The position numbers and the translations under genes were made by a program. Positions 27,604 to 36,264 of a stretch of DNA of 64,000 bases are shown in pieces (position 1 is the stretch's first letter; every line of letters starts with the position of its first letter). The notes below the pieces were generated by a model that saw only the letters and a program-made list of their open reading frames with translations, had not been told where the DNA came from and did not search any database. Origin of the DNA: Nostoc sp. 'Peltigera membranacea cyanobiont' N6 (GTDB lineage Bacteria; Cyanobacteriota; Cyanobacteriia; Cyanobacteriales; Nostocaceae). The stretch is from assembly GCF_002949735.1 (NCBI RefSeq), contig NZ_CP026681.1, forward strand, positions 4,540,501-4,604,500, given 5' to 3'.

Positions 27604-28632
27604 TTATCTCAATACCTCTACTTCTTGGACAACTTTCATTTGATCGAGAATTCCCCAAATTTCTTGTAGCATCGGCTCTAACCCCGTGCGGGTAACTGCT
27701 GAAATCACAAAAACCGGGGCGTAAGAGAGATGATTAAGTTGGGTAGCTAACGCTTCTAAATCGACATTTTCTCGATCGACTGCATCAATTTTGTTCAGCG
27801 CCAAAATTTGCGGGCGTTCTGCTAAACCCCGTCCATAAGCTTGTAATTCTTCCTTAATTGTGTTATAGTCTCTAACCACATCATCACTAGTGGCATCAAT
27901 CAAGTGAAGTAGCACTCGCGTGCGCTCGATATGACGCAAGAAATCGTGTCCCAACCCAGCCCCGTGAGCCGCTCCCTCAATTAGTCCGGGAATGTCGGCG
28001 AAAACAGTACCATCGCCAGTGGGTTTCCGCACTACACCCAAATTTGGGATCAGGGTAGTGAAAGGATAGTCTGCGATTTTTGGACGTGCAGCTGATAAAG
28101 ATGAAATTAAAGTGGATTTACCAGCATTTGGTAAACCAATAATCCCGACTTCTGCTAAAAGTTTTAACTCTAGCCGCAACTGCTTTATTTCCCCTGGTAA
28201 TCCTGGGAGGGCGTATTCTGGGGCGCGGTTACGGTTACTCAAGAAATGCTGATTTCCTAGTCCACCTTTACCACCTTGGGCAATCCGCAAAGACTGCTTA
28301 GGCTCGATTAAATCCCCCAGCAATTCGCCAGTTTCAGCATCATAAATGGTTGTACCACAAGGAACTTCGATGATTAAATCCTTTCCTCCTGCCCCAGTGC
28401 AGTTATTTGGCCCACCACGAGTCCCTTTTTCTGCCTGAAATCGATGGTTGTATCTGAAGTCAAGCAAGGTTTGCAGGTTTTCATCGGCGACGAAAAAGAC
28501 CGAACCACCTCGTCCTCCATTACCACCAGAGGGGCCACCAGTCGGTACGTATTTCTCTCGCCGGAAGGCAACAATACCATCGCCACCCTTACCAGCTTCA
28601 ACTTCAATTTTTGCTTGGTCGATAAATTGCAT
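27604..28632 (-). CDS. obgE: GTPase Obg/CgtA
   Basis: 342 aa. The glycine-rich Obg domain occupies about residues 1-158 (MQFIDQAKIEVEAGKGGDG; GGPSGGNGGRGGSVFF; GTRGGPNNCTGAGGKDL). The G domain follows with G1 GLPNAGKSTL, G2 within DYPFTTLIPN, G3 DIPGLIEGA and G4 NKID. Obg proteins act in late 50S ribosome assembly and the stringent response. The short C-terminus lacks an extended OCT domain. Start and length are standard. Confidence 0.97.
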   Translation of the reverse strand: MQFIDQAKIEVEAGKGGDGIVAFRREKYVPTGGPSGGNGGRGGSVFFVADENLQTLLDFRYNHRFQAEKGTRGGPNNCTGAGGKDLIIEVPCGTTIYDAETGELLGDLIEPKQSLRIAQGGKGGLGNQHFLSNRNRAPEYALPGLPGEIKQLRLELKLLAEVGIIGLPNAGKSTLISSLSAARPKIADYPFTTLIPNLGVVRKPTGDGTVFADIPGLIEGAAHGAGLGHDFLRHIERTRVLLHLIDATSDDVVRDYNTIKEELQAYGRGLAERPQILALNKIDAVDRENVDLEALATQLNHLSYAPVFVISAVTRTGLEPMLQEIWGILDQMKVVQEVEVLR

Positions 28633-28770
28633 ATTTCTAGAGTCCTGTTAGCGGTAGTGGGGCATTTAGCCCGTGCTGAGTTAAGAGTCGCGAGTTATAA
28701 ATTATAAGTTTTAAAACCTCATTCCTCACTCTTTACTTGTAACTCACACTCCCCACTCAGCAATCAGCAC

Positions 28771-29478
28771 TCAAATATATGGTGAAATATCTTCACCGCA
28801 TTTATCTGCTAGATAAGAGAGGGCGCGAAAACGTAACCCCACCAGTTGCTCATACAAGGGGTTAATTTTACACATCGGCGGGATGTGGACAATCTTGCGT
28901 CCAAATAAGGTGACATCTCGCTCAAAGGGACACTGGGAGGGAATCATTTTACACAAAAAGCGGGCTACTCTTGGGTCTTGGATATCTAGCCTATCAAGCC
29001 AGTCTCGCAGGGGATATAGGGCATTAATTTGACGCTTTGTAAGTCCAGGGCTGGGGATAATGGGGGTAACTTGCTGTGGGTTCTCTAGAGTGTGGCGAAG
29101 GGCTTCTAGTAAATTCTCTGGCTGTTCTAAGGCTTGGCAGAACTGATGTAGAACCTCATCTTCGCTGGGGGAATAAGTACCATCTGCGATCGCTACCATG
29201 ATCGCAGTCCTTAAGAAATTTTCTGCCGCTGGTGTACCTTTACCCAACACTGCGGCTAATTCTTCTGGCGTAATTACCTCTAATGAGTCCCATTTTATCT
29301 TAGGAGCTAATTCATCTTTGGTGATGTTGGCAATTAATTCCTGTTCTTGGTCATCAAAATTACCATCTGCCCAAGCAATGGTGAGCAGTCCACGCAACCA
29401 AGCGGCAATCTGTTCGCTGCTGTAGGGGGATTGAACGGTACTTGTCATAAACTCACGTCTCAAGCTTTCCTCAGTCAT
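28771..29478 (-). CDS. TerB-like / Mo-dependent nitrogenase C-terminal domain protein
   Basis: 235 aa. The N-terminal half is a TerB-like helical domain (LRGLLTIAWADGNFDDQEQE and AIMVAIADGTYSPSEDEVL, each with an acidic metal-binding-like loop). The C-terminal half (LYPLRDWLDRLDIQDPRVAR; FLCKMIPSQCPFERDV; HIPPMCKINPLYEQL) is the domain named Mo-dependent nitrogenase C-terminal, common in heterocystous cyanobacteria and not part of nitrogenase proper here. Its three cysteines (in FLCK, SQCP and PMCK) are conserved-looking. An in-frame ATG at 29448 is an alternative start. Role unknown. Confidence 0.82.
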   Translation of the reverse strand: MTEESLRREFMTSTVQSPYSSEQIAAWLRGLLTIAWADGNFDDQEQELIANITKDELAPKIKWDSLEVITPEELAAVLGKGTPAAENFLRTAIMVAIADGTYSPSEDEVLHQFCQALEQPENLLEALRHTLENPQQVTPIIPSPGLTKRQINALYPLRDWLDRLDIQDPRVARFLCKMIPSQCPFERDVTLFGRKIVHIPPMCKINPLYEQLVGLRFRALSYLADKCGEDISPYI

Positions 29479-29932
29479 TACTAAGCTACCCTACCCAGTG
29501 ACTATGAAGATAGTGGGGCAGCAGAAAAAATAAATCAGATTTCAAATCGCAAAGTCGGTCTTAGGGTAAAATCCATTTATACTATTATTGAGAATTTTTA
29601 TATTTAAAGTAAAATTGATTGGAGGCTCTCAAATATTCATAAGATTCAGTACCTAAATTTGCACTACAGGGCGATTCAACTTTGTGATTCAACCTTGGAA
29701 GTATGCGAGCTTGCAATCTAAATATCGCTGACGTTTTTCTCTAATTAATTATTTACTGATGTTACTTTTTTATTTTTAGGATTTCTATTGTTTGGCATTA
29801 TATATCTCCGAAAAAGAATGTAGAGATGTAGCACTGCTACGTCTCTACGATGATTCTGGCTAATGCATATTTAGTTTCGGGAAGTATCTATTAGTTAGAT
29901 TAGATTAACTCTTAGCAATAAAGGTATAGATA
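29479..29932. other. Intergenic region with GTAGAGA palindrome
   Basis: No gene supported. It carries a 14-base-arm inverted repeat, GTAGAGATGTAGCA (29820-29833) and TGCTACGTCTCTAC (29835-29848), with one mismatch; this is a well-known cyanobacterial palindrome. The rest is AT-rich and must contain promoters for the two divergent flanking genes, but none was confidently located. Confidence 0.55.
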
Positions 29933-31033
29933 ATGTTTTTATTTGGCATTGAGCATGAAGTCGCTTTCCTAAACAAACAAGGAAAGTTTGCTGATTTTTC
30001 CCACACAAAATTTGCTGATTTTAATCAAATTATTGAAAAGCTACCCACATATCCTAGTGACTATCCTCAACTGCGCGTAGGCGATGCGGGTATTAAGATG
30101 AAGAGATGGTACATTGAGGGATTTGAAAGATTTGCAGATTCTGACGAGGTTATAGACTGTCATGTTAAAGGTATTGAAATTAGAACAACTATACATTCTG
30201 ATATTCAAGGCGCTATTACAGAGTTATCAGAAAGTTTTCATCTACTACGTGAGGTTGCTGCTAACTTTGGTTTATCACCAGTTTTAGTCAGTTTTAATCC
30301 CTACAATCCGGCTTTTGAACCTCAACCTCCACTAAATGATTACGAAATTAAACAGCTAGAGGCTTATCCTGACGAACAAACTGCTAATATTCACATGGTG
30401 TCTTATGGGCCAGATTTAAATATTTCAGTAGCAGGTTTGTCTACTGAAGATGTAATTGATATTGGCAAAAAGTTAACTTATTACAGTCCTTATATCGTCC
30501 CTTTTAGTTATAGTTCCCCTTTTTATAAAGGAAGTTTATGGGATGGGTTATCTGTACGAACTTTTATCAGAACCGGAAAAAGACCAGCAGTTCTAGTTTT
30601 CGTTCAGAAAGAGGAGCAACTAATTAATAGCATCCCTTCCTTAACAAAAATCGCCCGCATTCCAGCTGAAGTGGGACGCATTGAATTTAAGGCGTGTGAT
30701 AGTTGTGATGATTTTTTAATCTACGCGGCTTTGCTGACGTTATTGAAAGGTTTGGTGTTAGATGAAACCTTGGTAGGTAGAGCAACTGTACCTGATGCAG
30801 CACTACATCAAATTTCTGCAAAAGAAGGTTTTGACAACAAGGATATTTTTGAGAATGCGACAAAAATCTTGCAAACAGCCGAAACTTCCTTGGGAGATGA
30901 CCCAGATATTCAGTATTTAACGCCGTTAAAAGTGCTGTTAGCGAAGCGAAAAACAAGATCCCATGAATTAATAGAAATGTTCCATTGTGTAAGTTCAATA
31001 GATGAGGTAATAAGGCAGACTTATCAATTTTAA
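29933..31033 (+). CDS. Glutamate-cysteine ligase-like (GCS2 family) carboxylate-amine ligase
   Basis: 366 aa. It begins MFLFGIEHEVAFLNKQGKF, the GxEhE start of GCS2-type ligases, and later has VKGIEIRTTIHSDIQGAITE, ANIHMVSYGPDLNIS and VGRIEFKACDSCDDF, matching the acidic metal-binding and substrate blocks. Such enzymes join an amino group to glutamate or a related acid with ATP. The true substrate is unknown. It is monocistronic, with a small hairpin (31051-31067) just downstream. Confidence 0.75.
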   Translation: MFLFGIEHEVAFLNKQGKFADFSHTKFADFNQIIEKLPTYPSDYPQLRVGDAGIKMKRWYIEGFERFADSDEVIDCHVKGIEIRTTIHSDIQGAITELSESFHLLREVAANFGLSPVLVSFNPYNPAFEPQPPLNDYEIKQLEAYPDEQTANIHMVSYGPDLNISVAGLSTEDVIDIGKKLTYYSPYIVPFSYSSPFYKGSLWDGLSVRTFIRTGKRPAVLVFVQKEEQLINSIPSLTKIARIPAEVGRIEFKACDSCDDFLIYAALLTLLKGLVLDETLVGRATVPDAALHQISAKEGFDNKDIFENATKILQTAETSLGDDPDIQYLTPLKVLLAKRKTRSHELIEMFHCVSSIDEVIRQTYQF

Positions 31034-31549
31034 AGAAAAGATTTATTTTTCCCCTTAAAAAAGGGGGACTTTATATAACTTTATACTTTACAAATATCTG
31101 ATAAGGTGCATGTTACGGAAAGTCCTTTGATTAGATAAAGTGGAGTTAAATAAACATAAATACTAAAGTCGTTAAGCTCCCACTACTATATTAAGTCGAT
31201 ATATCTAGAGACTGATTTTATTGTAACCACAGATAGAGGAAAGTTCATTCCAGAGATTGATGCAGGCTTGAGCATTTTCAAAGTACAAGTAGAAACAGCG
31301 AACGTTGAGAGAAGAATGTCAAGAGAAAATGTAATAATTGTGCTAGAGAATTAAGGTGGTATTTGCTTATTATCCCTTATTAATTCGATGCAGAAATACA
31401 AAGACATTTTCTTCATCAACTTCATTTTAAAAGAAATTCCAGATTGAAGTGTAGCTTGCTATTTTTATTATTGCTTGCCAAATAAAGATATAAGCTTACG
31501 CTCTCTCAGTGAAGTTCTGCGTTGTTAAAGCTGTTATCGAGGATTTCAA
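31034..31549. other. Intergenic region, AT-rich
   Basis: No gene seen in 516 bases. CCCCTTAAAAAAGGGGG at 31051-31067 can form a short hairpin 18 bases after the preceding stop, a possible terminator, although the T-run is on its upstream side. The remainder should hold the promoter of the low-temperature-induced gene. Confidence 0.45.
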
Positions 31550-31906
31550 ATGAAGATTATTGCTTCTGTTTTATCTATCTTAAGCCCAGTGCGTTTTCTA
31601 GTTGTGGCTTTTACTTGCGCTTTACTACTGTTATCTAGTGCTTTTCCTGCTTTTGCGATCGATAGCTATCAAAGCGATCCTACCGAAGGTACTACACAAC
31701 TGCTTGACATTCAAAGCAAAACTGATAAAGCTGCTAAAGAACCACCAGCAGGATTGAAAAAGGTTCAAAAAGAGTCCAACAAAGGACTCAATGAAGTTCA
31801 GGGAGATGCTGATATTGATAAGCAGAAGCGTCCTGACAATTCACAGAGTGCAACCACTGCTGAAGAAAATATAAAGAAAGTGTTGGAGAAAGTTACAGGT
31901 AAGTAA
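31550..31906 (+). CDS. Low-temperature-induced family exported protein
   Basis: 118 aa. The signal peptide ends at PAFA (SPVRFLVVAFTCALLLLSSA then FPAFAIDS), so the mature part is about 80 residues, charged and predicted disordered or helical (ESNKGLNEVQGDADIDKQKR). It matches the cyanobacterial low-temperature-induced protein family often found next to Dps genes, as here. Probably periplasmic or thylakoid-luminal. A strong hairpin follows 30 bases after the stop. Confidence 0.78.
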   Translation: MKIIASVLSILSPVRFLVVAFTCALLLLSSAFPAFAIDSYQSDPTEGTTQLLDIQSKTDKAAKEPPAGLKKVQKESNKGLNEVQGDADIDKQKRPDNSQSATTAEENIKKVLEKVTGK

Positions 31907-31936
31907 CTAAATTAATAGTTCTGGTAATTTTTCGGT

Positions 31937-31974
31937 AGTAATGGGTGATTGCGTAAAAGCAATCACCCATTACT
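31937..31974 (+). terminator. Strong intrinsic-terminator-like hairpin
   Basis: Perfect 16-base arms AGTAATGGGTGATTGC (31937-31952) and GCAATCACCCATTACT (31959-31974) around GTAAAA, 30 bases after the low-temperature gene. It is followed by AATTTC rather than a long T-run, so it may also serve as an mRNA 3' stabiliser. Confidence 0.7.
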
Positions 31975-32263
31975 AATTTCAACCTGGCAAATTTAATTAA
32001 GTATCAAATGGGGAAAACTATGTTTCGATAGTTTTAATTATGAATTAACGATAGCTATTGTATTTAAAATTTTATCTTTGGAACTAAAAAAATAATAAAA
32101 TTCTCTAATGACTAGATTATTGCCTTGATACTACCTATTAAGGCATAGGGATAGTTGTAAATTGGGTGATTAATTTAAACTCATAATGCTTCCTTTGGTT
32201 GATGTGGAATCTATATGAAATTTGAGATATTAATGAATAAGTTTGCTTAGGGATGGAAAAAAA

Positions 32264-32803
32264 ATGCGTGCGATAAACATTGGGTTGACAGAAGAACAGC
32301 GTCAAGGTGTAATCAATCTGTTAAATCAAGATTTGGCAGATGCCTATTTACTGTTGGTGAAAACCAAAAAGTACCACTGGGATGTCGTCGGCCCTCAGTT
32401 CCGCTCTTTGCACCAGCTTTGGGAAGAACACTACCAAAAGCTGACTCTAAATATTGATGCCTTAGCAGAGCGGGTTCGTGCTTTGGGCGGTTATCCAGTT
32501 GGTACATTGGAAGGATTTCTCAAGCTTGCTACCCTCAAGGAACATGCTGGTAATGTTCCCACATCAACGCAGATGGTAGCTAATCTAGTGCACGATCACG
32601 AGCAGGTTATCCGTAACTTAAGAGATCATGTGGATCAGTCTAGCGATAAATTCCACGATCAAGGTACTGCTGACTTTTTGACTGGACTGCTGGAACAGCA
32701 TGAGGAAATAGCTTGGATGCTGCGTTCATTTATTGAAGGGGAAGCATTAGATCCAGATGGTAAGCAGCCAGCATCTGGGGCTAAGACTCCGGTAGGCGTG
32801 TAG
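32264..32803 (+). CDS. dps: Dps family DNA-binding ferritin
   Basis: 179 aa from the ATG at 32264 (MRAINIGLTEEQRQG), preceded by AGGGATGG. The ferroxidase residues are in KTKKYHWDVVGPQFRSLHQL followed by WEEHYQKLTLNIDALAERV: His, His, Asp and Glu at the usual Dps spacing. Helix D ends in LLEQHEEIAWMLRSFIEG. Dps stores iron using hydrogen peroxide and can coat DNA. It sits between a low-temperature protein and a ChaB-type protein, suggesting a stress-response group. It is intact, unlike the Dps fragment near 39600. Confidence 0.94.
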   Translation: MRAINIGLTEEQRQGVINLLNQDLADAYLLLVKTKKYHWDVVGPQFRSLHQLWEEHYQKLTLNIDALAERVRALGGYPVGTLEGFLKLATLKEHAGNVPTSTQMVANLVHDHEQVIRNLRDHVDQSSDKFHDQGTADFLTGLLEQHEEIAWMLRSFIEGEALDPDGKQPASGAKTPVGV

Positions 32804-32840
32804 CTGATAACGGCTGAGTTGAAGATGGCTGTGTGTGAAA

Positions 32841-32877
32841 CCAATTAGAAGGAGGATAGATTCCCCCTTCTAATTGG
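32841..32877 (+). terminator. Hairpin after dps
   Basis: CCAATTAGAAGG (32841-32852) pairs perfectly with CCTTCTAATTGG (32866-32877), 38 bases after the dps stop. A second inverted pair, CATTAAAAGG (32960-32969) and CCTTTTAATG (32990-32999), follows. These probably define the 3' end of the dps transcript. Confidence 0.55.
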
Positions 32878-33053
32878 TGTGAAAGGATTAATCTACCTCT
32901 TCACCTTATCCGTTGAAAAGGTGAAATCTGGTTCCCATAGCTTACTCTTCGCACATCTCCATTAAAAGGGGGGATCTTAAAAGAGCCAACCTTTTAATGG
33001 GGTTGGGAAATCCCTTTTGCGTAAGTCCTAAAAATAATCCAAGGAGTATTTAA

Positions 33054-33821
33054 GTGACAGAAGTATATAAAGCAGAACGTACCATTTCTGCTGTATTCAA
33101 AGAACAGAAGCAAATTGATGATGTGATTCGACGTTTACTAGACAGGAGTGTACCTAGAGATCATATTTCGGTCATGGGTAGAAACTTTCAGTCAGAAACT
33201 AGAATCGCTGGCTTTATTAGTAAAAAGGATGTGATTCTGGGAGGTTTGAGAACAGGGGCAGTTTTTGGTTCTTTGTTTGGTTCCTTTCTTAGCTTACTCA
33301 CGGGTGTAGGCGTACTGTTTATTCCCTTTGTCGGCCCAATTGTGGCAGCAGGGCCAATTGGTGCAGTGCTGCTGGGGGCTGCAAGTGGAGCGATCGCAGG
33401 TAGTGCAGGTGCTGGTCTAGTATCGGTTCTAACTACTTTGGGGATGTCAGAAGATAAAGCGGCTATCTACCAAACCCGCTTACAAGCTGGTGAATTCTTA
33501 GTGATGGCAGAAGTTCCGAGCGATCGCGCTGGCGAATTTCAATTGCTACTCGAAAGTGCTGGTGGCGAAGAAATTCACACGATTGAAAAAATCTTTGCTC
33601 GCCCTTGTCCTGGACAGTGCAATAGCCCAGAAGACTTGTCTCCTGAAGTTCGCGCTCATCTTTCTGATGCAGCTCAACGCACATTCATTGAGAGCTATAA
33701 TACTGTCTTCAATGAGAAAAATGACGAGTTTACAGCTGAACAAGCCGCCTGGGAGTCTGTTCATCAGCAATATGATGAAGATGAAAATGGCGTTTGGTCA
33801 AAAGCTAAAGTTAAAGCTTAA
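33054..33821 (+). CDS. Stress protein: glycine-zipper membrane domain fused to ChaB domain
   Basis: 255 aa, GTG start with AAGGAG seven bases upstream. Residues 8-65 resemble the ferredoxin-like general-stress-protein domain (SAVFKEQKQIDDVIRRLLDR). Residues 65-130 are a Gly/Ala-rich hydrophobic zone (GAVFGSLFGSFLSLLTGVGV; GPIGAVLLGAASGAIAGSAG). The last 60 residues (LSPEVRAHLSDAAQRTFIES; EQAAWESVHQQYDEDENGVW) match the ChaB fold. ChaB is linked to cation transport regulation in E. coli on weak evidence. The position after dps suggests a stress role. Confidence 0.8.
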   Translation: MTEVYKAERTISAVFKEQKQIDDVIRRLLDRSVPRDHISVMGRNFQSETRIAGFISKKDVILGGLRTGAVFGSLFGSFLSLLTGVGVLFIPFVGPIVAAGPIGAVLLGAASGAIAGSAGAGLVSVLTTLGMSEDKAAIYQTRLQAGEFLVMAEVPSDRAGEFQLLLESAGGEEIHTIEKIFARPCPGQCNSPEDLSPEVRAHLSDAAQRTFIESYNTVFNEKNDEFTAEQAAWESVHQQYDEDENGVWSKAKVKA

Positions 33822-34011
33822 ACTGCTGCGCGTTGAATTATATCGGAATCTGATTTGATTCATAAAATCAATTTGTGTGGGGCGCGAAGCCCAATAAGCA
33901 GGCAATAGGCAACGTAAAAAAAGGCTTTTTGACTTTTACTGAGTTTTTTCAAAAATAAAATATTAGTTCTATAGCAATTCTATTTGATTTATAAGAATTG
34001 CAAGCCGCAGC

Positions 34012-34038
34012 TCCCCGACTTATCAAAGAAGTCGGGGA
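34012..34038. repeat. REP-like hairpin TCCCCGACTT...AAGTCGGGGA
   Basis: Perfect 10-base arms with a seven-base loop, followed by TATTATTTTT. Related copies lie at 18437-18468 and 35530-35561. It stands in a 332-base gap between converging genes where no other feature was found, and could terminate transcription from the left. Confidence 0.7.
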
Positions 34039-34153
34039 TATTATTTTTGCTAAGATTAAAACTCTGTTATCTATCAAAGTACAATTTTTTCTAACGTAGA
34101 GTCGGAGCGGTTTGCCGCCAAGACGGATAAGGCACAAATAAAGATAGTTCTGC

Positions 34154-34552
34154 CTATGGCAATTTATAGCTACCAACACGCATATTTAACTCACCTTGAC
34201 GCGGGTTTTTGCTAAATATAAATGCGCCTTCTTCACTTTCCCCACTAGATAAAAAGTCGATCTGTTGCTCTCCTGTTTCTGTAACTTTGCCATTAATAAC
34301 TAACTCAGCCATAATCTGAACTGACTCAGCTGTATCTCCTCCACTATTCACAACTTCAAAAGAAACATAAAATTGACCGTTAATTTCTCGAATTATTTCT
34401 TTTTTAATAACAGAAAGGATAGGAGGTTGATTCTTTTCGTTCAGCCAAGTGTAGCCAACTAGACTGACAATAATTGCTAGGATTAGTGAGGAAATGCCGA
34501 ATGTCACCCACTCAGCTATTGAGCGCTTTGGCTTTTGTTCTGTCTGAGTCAT
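34154..34552 (-). CDS. TIGR02588-type membrane protein
   Basis: 132 aa from MTQTEQKPKRSIAEWVTFG; an upstream in-frame ATG (34630) would overlap the partner gene by 80 bases and is rejected. One N-terminal TM helix (SSLILAIIVSLVGYTWL) precedes a beta-rich outer domain (FYVSFEVVNSGGDTAESVQI). It matches the TIGR02588 family, always found with TIGR02587. The start overlaps the TIGR02587 stop by four bases (ATGA), so the pair is translationally coupled. Role unknown. Confidence 0.85.
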   Translation of the reverse strand: MTQTEQKPKRSIAEWVTFGISSLILAIIVSLVGYTWLNEKNQPPILSVIKKEIIREINGQFYVSFEVVNSGGDTAESVQIMAELVINGKVTETGEQQIDFLSSGESEEGAFIFSKNPRQGELNMRVGSYKLP

Positions 34553-35436
34553 ATTGCTAACCTTCCGGCTGCACCGCCAATAGTTGCAGGTAAGCCCAAC
34601 ATCAATGTGTGGTCTAACCACATTGTCCAAGGGTCGCTAAAAGCTAATTTTTGAAAGAACCATAGCATAAAAGCGCCTGCTAGCAGTGATACTAGGTAGG
34701 ACATGATGGTTTCACTTGATGGTCGTTGGAAAATTCCCTTTTGCTGTCTTCGTTTTTGCTGGTCAGAAAAGCCTGCCTGAAATACAATGCCATAAGAAAT
34801 CAGTAAAGATGTGGCAATCATTGCTAACTCCCAAGGTGGCGAGGCTGCGGCTGCAAGCATGGTAATTTCGTCTGTTGGAGCAATGTTAAATGCAATTACA
34901 GTTGCACCAATGAGAGTTGCACTCAAATCGGCGAAGGTAGCATTTAACTCATCCCCTTTGTGGTTGGTTGTGCTGTTTATTCGCTCGGGTTCTTGTCCTT
35001 CTCCATCACTGTTTCTACTATCTCCCAACAACTGGTTGGCTAATGCTACACCGAGAGCAAAAGGCACACTTTCAAAGATGATTTTTCCTAAAGATTCTTT
35101 TAGAGAAGTTTCTGGTGTCAATTCTCGCAATAGTAGCAGGACAAATGTAGAGCAAGCTAGTCCGATCGCGATCGCTTTTACGGTATCCATTGCAGCTTGA
35201 TCGGCTAGCCAGCTATATCTGCGTTTCCGAAAGCCTTCTGTCTGATTGAGCAAGTAAACCACAATAAACATCAATGCGATCGCTATCATCATCAGTTGTG
35301 GTTTGGCCCGCGATCCAATCCACCAAACCTCCATTGTGTACAGTAAAGGTATACCAAATAAAAAACCTCCACAAGCACCCCGAGTAATGTCATTAATCTC
35401 ACTCTTCCATATATTTTTTTGACGTTTTGTTGTCAC
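34549..35436 (-). CDS. TIGR02587 family integral membrane protein
   Basis: 295 aa with six or seven TM segments, beginning with a TRGACGGFLFGIPLLYTMEVWW block and including PPWELAMIATSLLISYGIVF and SYLVSLLAGAFMLWFFQKLA. This is the TIGR02587/DUF2391 family. It is the first gene of the pair with TIGR02588. A transport or signalling role is possible, but nothing in the sequence shows it. Confidence 0.87.
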   Translation of the reverse strand: MTTKRQKNIWKSEINDITRGACGGFLFGIPLLYTMEVWWIGSRAKPQLMMIAIALMFIVVYLLNQTEGFRKRRYSWLADQAAMDTVKAIAIGLACSTFVLLLLRELTPETSLKESLGKIIFESVPFALGVALANQLLGDSRNSDGEGQEPERINSTTNHKGDELNATFADLSATLIGATVIAFNIAPTDEITMLAAAASPPWELAMIATSLLISYGIVFQAGFSDQQKRRQQKGIFQRPSSETIMSYLVSLLAGAFMLWFFQKLAFSDPWTMWLDHTLMLGLPATIGGAAGRLAI

Positions 35437-35529
35437 TCCTTTACTTTCCTTTTATTGAAAATTTGCTTTTACTTATAATAATTCTCTATGAAAATGTATA
35501 TAGCAGTCCTAAATTTTTGGTGAAAAGTT

Positions 35530-35622
35530 AAATCCCCAACTTCTTTGAGAAGTCAGGGATTTAGATAAAGGAAATTTTCACAGAGTGGTATCTACGTAGG
35601 CGTAGCCCAACCCAGGTATCGC
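35530..35622. repeat. Two dispersed repeats (REP-like hairpin and GGCGTAGCCC element)
   Basis: 35530-35561 holds AATCCCCAACTTCT-TTG-AGAAGTCAGGGATT, an imperfect copy of the REP-like hairpin. 35599-35622 holds GGCGTAGCCCAACCCAGGTA, matching 18349-18377 and 23989-24013. No gene lies in 35437-35701. Confidence 0.7.
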
Positions 35623-35701
35623 ACTTTTAATAAAAATTAAATCCAGCTTGAGGCTGGACAATTGCTAGAGACGTTTTTGAAATTGAATGTTTTCTTGATT
35701 T

Positions 35702-35911
35702 TTAACTTACCAAATCCACCAAGGCGTTTGACTGGAAGCGGACTATAGATGAGACTGAGCAGCCACGATAATTCTCAGAGGTGAATACTGATAGTGTGAT
35801 ATTAGCTTGACCGGGATCTAAGATGCGTTTTACCTTGCAGGTTTGCATTTTGTTGTTGCAGTAAGCAATAATGCGATCGCCAGCCTTGACATCTAATGCT
35901 TGAATTTTCAC
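35702..35911 (-). CDS. Small hypothetical beta-rich protein
   Basis: 69 aa with a GTG start (MKIQALDVKAGDRIIAYCNN...) and a weak GAGG about 11 bases upstream. The sequence alternates strands (DRIIAYCNNKMQTCKVKRIL; ANITLSVFTSENYRG), as in small SH3- or OB-like barrels. It has good amino-acid balance for a real gene, but no family is known to me. Confidence 0.55.
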   Translation of the reverse strand: MKIQALDVKAGDRIIAYCNNKMQTCKVKRILDPGQANITLSVFTSENYRGCSVSSIVRFQSNALVDLVS

Positions 35912-36264
35912 TTAATATCAACCTCGCCCAAGATTTTGTTTAGCTAAAGTGAAAAATATATTTCTATATTTCACTTGCTCAACAATTTAAATATTTATTT
36001 CAGTATAACACAAAAATCACGGGTTTTAAATCTTATCAATTTAATCTTGATAATGTCAAGTTGATTTATGCTCAAAACTCTTTTCAATCCTGGATTTTAT
36101 TGGAGGAGGCAGGAGGAGCAATTTACCTAGATCGGAGAGAATGCTCCCGCCATAATCTTTGATTTGGCGGCGAGATGAATCGAGGGGGAAAAATGAAACA
36201 TTCCCTGACCATGACTGACTGAAAGTCAGTAAGGGATGGGAATAGTTGAGTTTTTCGCAAATCC
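35912..36264. other. Intergenic region, probable left flank of degraded IS605-type element
   Basis: Holds an inverted copy (36133-36157) of the repeat at 18379-18403, then a stem ACTGACTGAAAGTCAGT near 36208-36224 inside CCCTGACC...TAAGGG. A subterminal hairpin just before tnpB is what an IS605/IS200-type left end would show, but element boundaries cannot be fixed. Confidence 0.4.

Noticed and set aside
28771..29478. Part of a nitrogenase gene cluster
   Set aside because: Only the C-terminal domain name is shared; no nif genes lie in the window.
35912..36240. Possible tnpA or complete IS200/IS605 element
   Set aside because: No transposase-like frame was found upstream of tnpB, and element ends could not be defined.
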